A stretch of DNA of 6,748 nt, taken from NCBI GenBank assembly GCA_947474445.1, contig CANJJY010000253.1, forward strand, positions 1-6,748, given 5' to 3'. Positions 1 through 5,692 of the stretch are shown here, piece after piece. Below the pieces are notes generated by a model. It made no database searches. It was not told the origin of the DNA and saw only the letters and a program-made list of their open reading frames with translations. A program made the position numbers and the translations under genes. This stretch comes from Oligoflexaceae bacterium (GTDB lineage Bacteria > Bdellovibrionota_B > Oligoflexia > Oligoflexales > Oligoflexaceae). Numbering within the stretch: the first letter of the stretch is position 1; each line of letters begins with the position of its first letter.

Positions 1-640
1 GCTCACTGACGACGACGGCTTTGCCTCGCAAAGGGGGCGCTGAATAGAGTCCTATGCCCATTCCGCGAAGCTGATAGAAGAAGCCTAGAGAATATCCAGA
101 GCGGTTTGCTTTGTATCTCGTGTGATCTTGATCACTGAGGTTGTACGCGCCGAGCAGGTCAGCCTCTAGAGTTTGATAGCGAAAGCCAAATCCAGCTCGT
201 AGATCATCGGTAAGATCGACGACAAACCGCAGCTTGTGTTCACGGGTCAAAAACTCTTCTTTAAATGTACGGTTGGCACGAGAATCGATCTTTCCAGCAA
301 TCGAACGCGTATTCTTGTCATAATGATAGCCGATCGCGGCGCCGCCTAGAGGATATTGACCGCCGGCCGCCAAATCTTTAACAGCTGTCTTATGACTGGC
401 GTTTCCCGGATTATTGTCAGGATTGAAGATGTACTTGGACTCTTCGTTTTGGGTAAACTGAAACACATTTGCAACTGCTTCTTTAGTTGAAAGACCAGCC
501 GGATTTGGCTGAAATGGATTCAAAAACTGCTGCGAAATGACGGTCCAGCTTCGCTCTTCAAGTGTTTCACAATAAGCTATTTGGGCGATCGCTATCACGC
601 CGACCAGGGCCCAAGCGGAGTTGACTAAAAAATACCGCAC
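1..640 (-). CDS. Predicted outer-membrane beta-barrel protein, N-terminal part (3' end off the left edge)
   Basis: An open frame of 213 codons runs from a GTG at 640-638 off the left edge with no stop. Residues 1-24 look like a signal peptide: Arg at position 2, then a hydrophobic stretch rich in Ala, Val and Ile ending near AYC. The mature part has alternating polar and hydrophobic stretches rich in Gly and aromatics (about residues 98-108, 135-165 and 181-210), as in outer-membrane beta barrels. I recognise no family. The start is chosen because AAGGAAGG lies 9 bases upstream, and the nearby ATG at 645-643 is out of frame and stops after six codons. The gene begins 34 bases after the DUF1501 stop with no terminator between, so it is probably the last visible gene of the lipoprotein-cytochrome-DUF1501 operon. 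The coding call is firm; the barrel assignment is inferred from residue pattern only. Confidence 0.75.
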   Translation of the reverse strand, partial: MRYFLVNSAWALVGVIAIAQIAYCETLEERSWTVISQQFLNPFQPNPAGLSTKEAVANVFQFTQNEESKYIFNPDNNPGNASHKTAVKDLAAGGQYPLGGAAIGYHYDKNTRSIAGKIDSRANRTFKEEFLTREHKLRFVVDLTDDLRAGFGFRYQTLEADLLGAYNLSDQDHTRYKANRSGYSLGFFYQLRGMGIGLYSAPPLRGKAVVVSE

Positions 641-649
641 GTCATCGTT

Positions 650-657
650 CCTTCCTT
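650..657 (-). promoter_or_regulatory. Ribosome binding site serving overlapping ATG and GTG starts
   Basis: Reading on the minus strand, AAGGAAGG is followed after 4 bases by an ATG (645-643) and after 9 bases by the GTG (640-638). Only the GTG opens the long frame. The ATG frame is M-T-C-G-I-F then TAG at 627-625. Confidence 0.55.
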
Positions 658-674
658 GAAACCTAGCCTTTTCC

Positions 675-2057
675 TTAGGCACCCTTCAAACGAGTCAAAG
701 CCGGGATCGCTTCGAGATAGGTTCTGTATTTGAGGTAATCGGGTCCGAGAGTCAAAGACAAGATACTTCCTCCGAGATGAGTTGGATTGAAGTCGATTCC
801 TGTTGGATCTTCCAGACCTGTCGTTGCGTTGATCTTAACCGTGCGTAGGTTATCATCTGTTTTGCCGACGAATCGCGATCCCGCAATGCCTCCGCCTATC
901 ATGATGGACCCACCGACCGGCCAGTGGTCACGGCCATTGCTGTTATTGACTTTTGGAGTTCTTCCAAAATCAGAATATAGGACGATCAGGGTATTGTCGA
1001 GCTGGTTTGCTGCTCGCAATTCACTCACAAAGGTGGATAAAAGGAAGTCAAAACTCTCGAGAGTCGGCTGTAAGGAGCGCTCCTGATTTGCATGGGTATC
1101 GAAACCTCCCACTCCCAAATTCAGACAGGTAACTAAGTTATTCTTCAAGAGCTTGAGCGATAAAGCGAAAGCGTCCATCTGTCCGTTGTTATTCATCGTC
1201 TTTGGGGCGTTGACTTTGAAAGCTGCCCGATCTTCATCGGTCAGCGCAAGCTTGGCTCCAACATCGTCTTGGAACTGGACCCGAATCTTCTGTTCCGCGC
1301 TAGCGACTGCTGTCAGGCGATCATAGGATCCCGATCTGGTTTGAACGCGCGTAATGGAGTCTTTCAAATGATCGAGGATCATGAGCTTTTGGGCGAGCTC
1401 CTGATCAGTTTGCGGATACATGGAACGATAAAGATCGAGATTCTGTGCCCTCACAGCAGATACGGGACTGAGAAGCCCCCTATCAATCTTCGGTTCTGAG
1501 CCACCGTTCAGTTGAATTATTGGTATCGTGGCCTGGCTTTCCGAGGCAACTATCGCTGGAATCGATGCAGAATTCACATTACCTGAATTACTGAGGATTC
1601 CCGTATCCATATAAACCGATCCGGCCATATGCGAAGTCGTCCCCATTCCCAAGCCGCGCACCACGACGACATCAGATCCTTGGGCAGCAAGCCTGGTAAA
1701 CCATCTGCCGATGCGGTCTGATCCGGAGCTGCCATTGAGCGTTTGAGCCAAGCCCCAGTCATACATCATATCGATGCCGGCCGTAGAACTGACCTTGGGA
1801 TCTGTCACTTCAAGAATATCCCAGCCACCGCTCATATTGATCCAAACCAAACGACGCTGAGGGGTGTAAGTACCCGACTGCGCGATCGCCTGAGGTATGT
1901 TCAAGACCTGAGAGGCTAAAGCATATGCAGTGAGCGAAGCGCCTGTCGTGAGAAGCTCGCGGCGGCTCAATTCGGACACCTGCTGCGGATGACAGACGTG
2001 CCCGTGTCCGCTGCCATAGAATAGATTGCTTTTAAGCCATCGTGGATTGATCTTCAT
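675..2057 (-). CDS. DUF1501 family protein with Tat signal (alkaline phosphatase/sulfatase-like fold)
   Basis: A 460-residue protein exported folded through Tat. The signal has S-R-R-E-L-L at residues 31-36, a hydrophobic segment, and a likely cleavage site after A-I-A at 57-59. DUF1501 hallmarks are all present: SGGWD at 76-80 with DPK at 86-88, a conserved-looking His143 after VRG, GGFDTH at 317-322, SDFGRT at 362-367 (usually EFGRT), NGRDHWP at 374-380 and a glycine-rich GGGIAGSRFVG at 388-398. The family belongs to the alkaline phosphatase/sulfatase superfamily by fold; its substrates are unknown, and I see no evidence for a particular reaction. The ATG at 2057 is preferred to the ATG at 2078 because it overlaps the stop of the cytochrome gene as ATGA and has GGAG 8 bases upstream. 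DUF1501 genes are commonly paired with PSD-type cytochrome genes, as here, so the two products probably act together in the periplasm. Length is normal for the family. Confidence 0.9.
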   Translation of the reverse strand: MKINPRWLKSNLFYGSGHGHVCHPQQVSELSRRELLTTGASLTAYALASQVLNIPQAIAQSGTYTPQRRLVWINMSGGWDILEVTDPKVSSTAGIDMMYDWGLAQTLNGSSGSDRIGRWFTRLAAQGSDVVVVRGLGMGTTSHMAGSVYMDTGILSNSGNVNSASIPAIVASESQATIPIIQLNGGSEPKIDRGLLSPVSAVRAQNLDLYRSMYPQTDQELAQKLMILDHLKDSITRVQTRSGSYDRLTAVASAEQKIRVQFQDDVGAKLALTDEDRAAFKVNAPKTMNNNGQMDAFALSLKLLKNNLVTCLNLGVGGFDTHANQERSLQPTLESFDFLLSTFVSELRAANQLDNTLIVLYSDFGRTPKVNNSNGRDHWPVGGSIMIGGGIAGSRFVGKTDDNLRTVKINATTGLEDPTGIDFNPTHLGGSILSLTLGPDYLKYRTYLEAIPALTRLKGA

Positions 2058-3703
2058 GGGTTTTGCTCCATCCAACACCGTACGGCATCTTTAAAGGTTT
2101 GAACCTCTGAACGGGCGGGTCCAGGCGGCATTTGACCTGAAGCCATCATTTTAACGGCTGTATCACCCCATATTTTCCATTGTGCTTCGGTCGTCAAGTC
2201 CTGACGTCCCGTGCTGCCTGGACTATGGCAGCTGGTGCAAAGACTGAGGCTGGGCGCGACATCGGCGGCAAAGGTGAAGCTGCGATCGCAAGTCAAGGGC
2301 GCTTCTGAGGGCACCGTGCCGAGAGGTGGAGCCTGCAGAGGGTCACCGACAAGGCCATCGCTCCTTCCGCCCTCGGTAAATGAACTATGGGTTGCTACCG
2401 CAAAAACAAGTTCGCGGAAGCTATAATTCGTCGTGAGAAAATAATCCGTCAGAGCCGTCCTCAGGCTTTCCTCATCCGTATAGAATTTCCGTCCCATCAA
2501 CCAATACCAAACGTTTTGAACAGTACAGGTTGCAAAGGCCTGATCCCCGCGAATGATATTGGCAAGCTCGGCGACTGAGCTTCCCGTTTTACCGTTGAAA
2601 TAGGTGGAAATGCCAGATTTTCCCCCACTGTAAAGGGAGGCCCCTTCACCCCAGGCCACAAAAAAATCCGACAAGGGATCGAGCACCGAGTGGCAGTTCG
2701 AACAACCAGGTGCTTCCCGAAGATTACCCGGATCTTGGGGAAACACGCGGGGCAGGTCAGCGGTGAATTCCCGGCACAAAAGACGCTTGTAGAGCTCATT
2801 GGCCCGAGTTCTTTGCTTGTCGTAGCGCCTGAGCCAACCAAAGGTGCTGATAACGCCACCTGAAGCGTAGTCGTAATCTGTCTTCAACAGGCGAAAGCGC
2901 GTGTCTGTAAACGCCGTGTCAGCGACGATACTGGTAACCTCGGGATTGAGGTTGAGTTCATCGATACGGAAATGGTGCTTCTGCGAGTAAAAGTGGGCAA
3001 TCGCTCCATCGACGGCCGTGAGGCCTGGCTCCAAAATCTTGCTATAGGGATAATTTTCGACCACTAAAGCCGTCGCTAAACCAGCGGCCTGGCGACCGAG
3101 GGAACGAATCACGGCAAAGCGAGAGTCAAAGTTTTCTGTCGTGCCCAACTCAGCATTTTTCGCTTCGTCTTCGTTCATGCTCTGGATGAAACATCGACTA
3201 AGATCTTGACCGCAAGCCTTGATGAGAGAAGGGCAAGCCCAAGCGGCAATGCCGGGATACCAAAAGACGGAGACTGGTTGCTCCCATGATACCGGACATC
3301 CCGATCCTTCCCTGTCCTCGACATTGCTCGTCCAGAGACACCGGAAACGATTGGTCGACCCCTGGAAGCGGCCGCACGTAATACTGGCAAATTTTTCCTG
3401 TTTGCCATCGATGTCCTCACGCAGGAGCTCTTCCAAGTAGTTTTCAGGCAGTCCCACTCCAAATATGCGTTCGTGGTAGCGAAGAACTGAATTATAGAAG
3501 TTATCGTTGCTCAGGAAAGTGCGTACAGCTGCTTTATAGCTTTCGTCATCGACGGCCTGCGATCCATAATCGGCATCAGTTGGCATTTGGCCATTGAGAA
3601 GGTACTTTGCTCGCCGCAAAGCTGAGGCACGATCCTCGCCGGCTTGCACAAAGCCACTCAAAAAAAACAGAGCTATAGAGATGACTAGCGGAAATTTTTT
3701 CAT
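2054..3703 (-). CDS. Secreted dihaem protein with PSD-type domains (DUF1549/DUF1592/DUF1588/DUF1585-like) and C-terminal cytochrome domain
   Basis: A 549-residue protein with an Sec signal peptide (residues 1-21, cleavage after V-Q-A). Residues 27-90 resemble the PSCyt2/DUF1549 start: LRR, then L-N-G-Q-M-P-T and a Phe/Tyr-rich helix with RYH. Residues 110-171 carry six cysteines. Residues 215-310 (SGGVIST, TRANELYKRLLC) resemble the end of DUF1592. CSNCH at 334-338 followed by LDPLSDF matches DUF1588, and residues 375-443 (CTVQNVWYWLMGRKF, then a terminal THSSF) match DUF1585. Residues 470-547 look like a PSCyt1 cytochrome: a second haem motif CTSCH at 489-493 and GQMPPG at 523-528, whose Met525 is a candidate axial ligand. 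Role inferred: periplasmic electron transfer, working with the DUF1501 protein. It overlaps both neighbours by ATGA. Domain assignments are from remembered family patterns, not a search; the exact reaction is unknown. Confidence 0.85.
   Translation of the reverse strand: MKKFPLVISIALFFLSGFVQAGEDRASALRRAKYLLNGQMPTDADYGSQAVDDESYKAAVRTFLSNDNFYNSVLRYHERIFGVGLPENYLEELLREDIDGKQEKFASITCGRFQGSTNRFRCLWTSNVEDREGSGCPVSWEQPVSVFWYPGIAAWACPSLIKACGQDLSRCFIQSMNEDEAKNAELGTTENFDSRFAVIRSLGRQAAGLATALVVENYPYSKILEPGLTAVDGAIAHFYSQKHHFRIDELNLNPEVTSIVADTAFTDTRFRLLKTDYDYASGGVISTFGWLRRYDKQRTRANELYKRLLCREFTADLPRVFPQDPGNLREAPGCSNCHSVLDPLSDFFVAWGEGASLYSGGKSGISTYFNGKTGSSVAELANIIRGDQAFATCTVQNVWYWLMGRKFYTDEESLRTALTDYFLTTNYSFRELVFAVATHSSFTEGGRSDGLVGDPLQAPPLGTVPSEAPLTCDRSFTFAADVAPSLSLCTSCHSPGSTGRQDLTTEAQWKIWGDTAVKMMASGQMPPGPARSEVQTFKDAVRCWMEQNP
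2066..2069 (-). promoter_or_regulatory. Ribosome binding site for the DUF1501 gene
   Basis: GGAG on the minus strand lies 8 bases before the ATG at 2057-2055, inside the last codons of the upstream cytochrome gene. It supports the downstream of two in-frame starts; the ATG at 2078 has only a weak GGTG-like sequence before it. Confidence 0.5.
2225..2239 (-). other. Second haem c attachment motif, CTSCH
   Basis: Codons for C-T-S-C-H (residues 489-493) in the C-terminal domain of the cytochrome gene, preceded by a DVAP motif and followed 34 residues later by QMPPG. This is the usual pattern of a PSCyt1-type c haem domain. Confidence 0.85.
2690..2704 (-). other. First haem c attachment motif, CSNCH
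   Basis: Codons for C-S-N-C-H (residues 334-338), followed by S-V-L-D-P-L. In DUF1588 proteins a CXXCH is commonly found just before the DP(L/M)G segment, so this may bind haem c; covalent attachment is inferred. Confidence 0.75.
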
Positions 3704-4410
3704 AGGAGCAGTGCCTCCGCATCGATCATGAGAGTCGCACAGACAGGGATATAATCCTCGTTGCTGGCCCCCCCACTCTGACCGCTTACGAATATGTTTT
3801 TAAGGCTCGCAATGTTAGCTTCTTCGATGGACGTTGAAGGAACGCCGAGAAGCCGCTGGGCCAGAAAGCGCACATTGGTGTCGATATCGCTGGCCGCGGC
3901 GGGAAGTATGGAATTCCAACCAGGATGCTGCGTCGCATCGGGCGCAACCAGCGAGCGACAAACTTCTTCGGCGACTTTGAGTTCGGCTAAGAGAGAGGTC
4001 GCATCGTAGGTCTCTTGCGGGACTATCGTGAAGTTTTCGTTAGCACCACCGAGGAGCATGCGAAAGGATTCAACTCTCCCAATTTCCCGCGCGACTACGG
4101 AGCCTTGTTCTCTGTATTGGAGAAGCAACTGACGGACCAATAGATCGGGATCGGGCCTGACTCCCGCTGGAGGGTGGGCCGTCGTCACACTGTAGACATT
4201 TTGCAGAGCAGCTGCATTCAATCCTCCAGCGCGAGCTCCTAATGACTGTCCAAGAACAGCAGCCGAAGATCCTTTCTTTTCGCCATTGGAAGTTCCCTTT
4301 TTTCGAAAAACGTAGCAGGAAGAGAAAAGGCTAGCACAGATCAAGAGCACGAGGGCAATCCTGATCTGAGGTAAGATTTCGCTTGAGTTAGGTCTTCTGC
4401 CTTGGTCCAT
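3700..4410 (-). CDS. Predicted lipoprotein, first gene of the cytochrome-DUF1501 operon
   Basis: A 236-residue protein of unknown function. After a basic, polar N-terminus, residues 17-31 are hydrophobic and end in L-F-S-S-C, a lipobox with Cys32 as the likely lipidated residue. Tyr at the next position is not the Asp that favours inner-membrane retention in enterics, so outer-membrane placement is possible. A low-complexity linker (about 33-70, rich in Lys, Gly, Ser, Ala) leads to a helical domain. Its end, with RFLAQRLLG near 181-189, then P-S-T-S-x-E-E, then V-C-x-T-L-M-x-x-x-E at 223-232, resembles the closing segment of PSD-type proteins (C-R-A-L-L-x-S-x-E-F), which is only a suggestion. 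The ATG at 4410 is chosen over 4425 because GGAGGT sits 7 bases upstream of it. It overlaps the cytochrome start as ATGA. Probably anchors or chaperones the cytochrome. Confidence 0.8.
   Translation of the reverse strand: MDQGRRPNSSEILPQIRIALVLLICASLFSSCYVFRKKGTSNGEKKGSSAAVLGQSLGARAGGLNAAALQNVYSVTTAHPPAGVRPDPDLLVRQLLLQYREQGSVVAREIGRVESFRMLLGGANENFTIVPQETYDATSLLAELKVAEEVCRSLVAPDATQHPGWNSILPAAASDIDTNVRFLAQRLLGVPSTSIEEANIASLKNIFVSGQSGGASNEDYIPVCATLMIDAEALLL
3705..3718 (-). promoter_or_regulatory. Small hairpin covering the cytochrome ribosome binding site
   Basis: On the minus strand GGAG, loop GCACTG, CTCC: a 4-bp stem that would pair the Shine-Dalgarno GGAGG with the bases just before the ATG at 3703. 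It lies in the last codons (E-A-L-L) of the lipoprotein gene, so a ribosome finishing that gene would open it. The stem is short and could be chance. Confidence 0.3.
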
Positions 4411-4417
4411 GGGCAAC

Positions 4418-4423
4418 ACCTCC
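4418..4423 (-). promoter_or_regulatory. Strong ribosome binding site for the lipoprotein gene
   Basis: GGAGGT on the minus strand, 7 bases before the ATG at 4410-4408. It decides between the two in-frame ATGs, because the ATG at 4425-4423 overlaps this site itself and has AAAGG directly adjacent, with no spacer. Confidence 0.75.
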
Positions 4424-4476
4424 ATCCTTTATCTCTCGGACAGAGGCCGCCAAGCTTCAATCGAATCTGTTTTTTA

Positions 4477-4507
4477 ATTTTGTTAAGTTTTGCGCAGATA
4501 TGCAAAA
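4477..4507 (-). promoter_or_regulatory. Candidate operon promoter and operator dyad
   Basis: In the 120-base gap before the lipoprotein gene, a dyad TTTTGC-N8-GCAAAA occupies 4488-4507. It overlaps a possible promoter on the minus strand: TTGCAT (4505-4500), a 17-base spacer, then CAAAAT (4482-4477). Both boxes are weak, matching 3 and 4 of 6 consensus bases. The whole stretch 4471-4530 is AT-rich, unlike the flanking genes. No clear terminator for the upstream gene is visible, so read-through into the operon is also possible. Confidence 0.3.
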
Positions 4508-4530
4508 TATGCGTAAACATTTGATATTAA

Positions 4531-5601
4531 TTAGAATTCTATTGCCGTCCCGGCGACAGCACCGACACCGACAATGCGGTAATCAGCATTGAATTCTTGT
4601 AGACTTTGCCCATCGGTACCCCTCACTCCGATCAATCCGACGAATACAGGGACCCTTAAATTGAATTTAAGTTTGGCGTGGAGAGCCATCATAGGAATCG
4701 TATCGAGCGTAACATTTCGATTATCAGCGTATGCTAGGCTCTTATAAATGAGCGAAGATTCCAGCTGGAGGTCTTTGCCCATCAAGGGAAATAATCCCGT
4801 AAACTGCATGCGAAAATAATCTTCCCTAACGCTTATATTGTTTTCTGTAACATTTCCTCCCCCGCTCGCCTCGATCGCTGAGAATTCGCCGTACAAGTCT
4901 CCATAGCTCTGCTTGACGTTGGCGAAAATTGAGATGGTTGTCGGGCTATAAACCCTGTCTTCGACGACCAGAGCATCTTCTTCTAGCGAGGTGGTTTTGG
5001 TTAGAGTTCGGGATTTTTCACTGCTTAATTGGAAGGAGAAACCGCCATCAAAACCAGATCCATGTTTAACGATCGCCAGATGACCGTAATTCATGGTCAA
5101 GGTTGAATAATGATCCTTAGCCGTGAAATTAGCCGATTCTGTGGCCAGGGTGTACTTTGAAATCACATGGAGATTTAATCCCAAAATGATATCGAGACTG
5201 TTCTGAGTCGCAAAGATGAGCTCAAGTCTCGGTTTGGCTTCAACCCACCTGGCCTCAGAAATAATACGAGGGACCTGCTGACCTTCTTGCTTCTCGAAAG
5301 TACCGACAACAGGCACACTCAGCCGAAAGCTCGCGTTCGGAGTGACAGGGAGTTGCTGCGTCAAGCGCAGCGCATTAACAAGAAGTCGATCGTAGGTCGT
5401 CGCATCCGTACCGCTGGTCTTGACTTGACCGTCAAGCAATACCGATTTGAAAGAAGCAGCAAAAGCTCGGTTTCGACCTAAAGTCACGGCATCGCGACCT
5501 AAGGTTTCATCGAAGAGGACTTCGTAGGTAAAAGCCTGGGCCGGAGTACTGACCGCACTCAGTGCCCAAAATCCCAGGAACAGCGAAGCCCACTGCCGCA
5601 T
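4531..5601 (-). CDS. Predicted outer-membrane beta-barrel protein of unknown function
   Basis: A 356-residue protein with a clear Sec signal peptide (residues 1-23, cleavage after A-Q-A at 21-23). The mature part consists of alternating hydrophobic and polar stretches separated by short Asp/Asn/Gly turns, and it ends G-T-A-I-E-F. A terminal Phe with alternating hydrophobic residues before it is the usual signal for the outer-membrane insertion machinery. I see no cysteines and no haem or enzyme motif. The start at 5601 is preferred to the ATG at 5616 because GAGGT lies 4 bases upstream and signal peptide geometry is better without the acidic M-N-E-V-E extension. The gene follows a terminator after recJ, so it needs its own promoter; 120 bases separate it from the lipoprotein gene, so membership in that operon is uncertain. 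It could be a porin-like channel or a structural barrel. Confidence 0.78.
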   Translation of the reverse strand: MRQWASLFLGFWALSAVSTPAQAFTYEVLFDETLGRDAVTLGRNRAFAASFKSVLLDGQVKTSGTDATTYDRLLVNALRLTQQLPVTPNASFRLSVPVVGTFEKQEGQQVPRIISEARWVEAKPRLELIFATQNSLDIILGLNLHVISKYTLATESANFTAKDHYSTLTMNYGHLAIVKHGSGFDGGFSFQLSSEKSRTLTKTTSLEEDALVVEDRVYSPTTISIFANVKQSYGDLYGEFSAIEASGGGNVTENNISVREDYFRMQFTGLFPLMGKDLQLESSLIYKSLAYADNRNVTLDTIPMMALHAKLKFNLRVPVFVGLIGVRGTDGQSLQEFNADYRIVGVGAVAGTAIEF

Positions 5602-5605
5602 TTCG

Positions 5606-5610
5606 ACCTC
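5606..5610 (-). promoter_or_regulatory. Ribosome binding site for the barrel gene
   Basis: GAGGT on the minus strand, 4 bases before the ATG at 5601-5599. The upstream in-frame ATG at 5616 has no purine-rich site before it. Confidence 0.6.
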
Positions 5611-5640
5611 GTTCATATAGCTTGGAAGCGCGTCAGTTAG

Positions 5641-5646
5641 ATTTTA
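5641..5646 (-). promoter_or_regulatory. Possible -10 element for the barrel gene
   Basis: TAAAAT on the minus strand matches 5 of 6 bases of the sigma-70 -10 box and lies about 40 bases before the chosen ATG, just after the recJ terminator. No convincing -35 box is found 16-18 bases upstream, so the call is weak. Confidence 0.25.
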
Positions 5647-5650
5647 TGCG

Positions 5651-5676
5651 AAAAGAGCTCAGCCTGAAAGGCTGAA
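5651..5676 (-). terminator. Probable intrinsic terminator of recJ
   Basis: On the minus strand TCAGCC, loop TTTCA, GGCTGA forms a perfect 6-bp stem (5659-5675), followed by GCTCTTTT. It starts 17 bases after the recJ stop. The T-tract is short and interrupted, so efficiency may be partial. Confidence 0.6.
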
Positions 5677-5692
5677 AATGAAGGAGACCGTC

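Noticed and set aside
787..1499. Plus-strand open frames within the DUF1501 gene (787-1086 and 1269-1499)
   Set aside because: They lie opposite a well-supported gene with conserved motifs, have no recognisable domain or ribosome site, and look like antisense shadows.
2058..2078. Upstream ATG at 2078 as the DUF1501 start
   Set aside because: Weak ribosome site; the ATG at 2057 has GGAG at 8 bases and the same ATGA overlap seen at the preceding junction.
2211..3440. Plus-strand open frames within the dihaem gene (2211-2426, 2387-2578, 3219-3440)
   Set aside because: Opposite strand of a gene with signal peptide and two haem motifs; translated products show no family features.
2497..3462. Same-strand alternate-frame open frames 2497-2859 and 3175-3462, considered as a sign of a frameshift in the dihaem gene
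   Set aside because: The main frame is uninterrupted from 3703 to 2054 and family-like motifs continue through both regions, so no frameshift is needed.
4411..4530. Small RNA or riboswitch in the 120-base gap
   Set aside because: Apart from one dyad and a 4-bp CTCT/AGAG hairpin there is no extended pairing or recognisable riboswitch core.
5602..5616. Upstream ATG at 5616 as the barrel gene start
   Set aside because: No ribosome site, and it adds an acidic M-N-E-V-E leader before an otherwise normal signal peptide.
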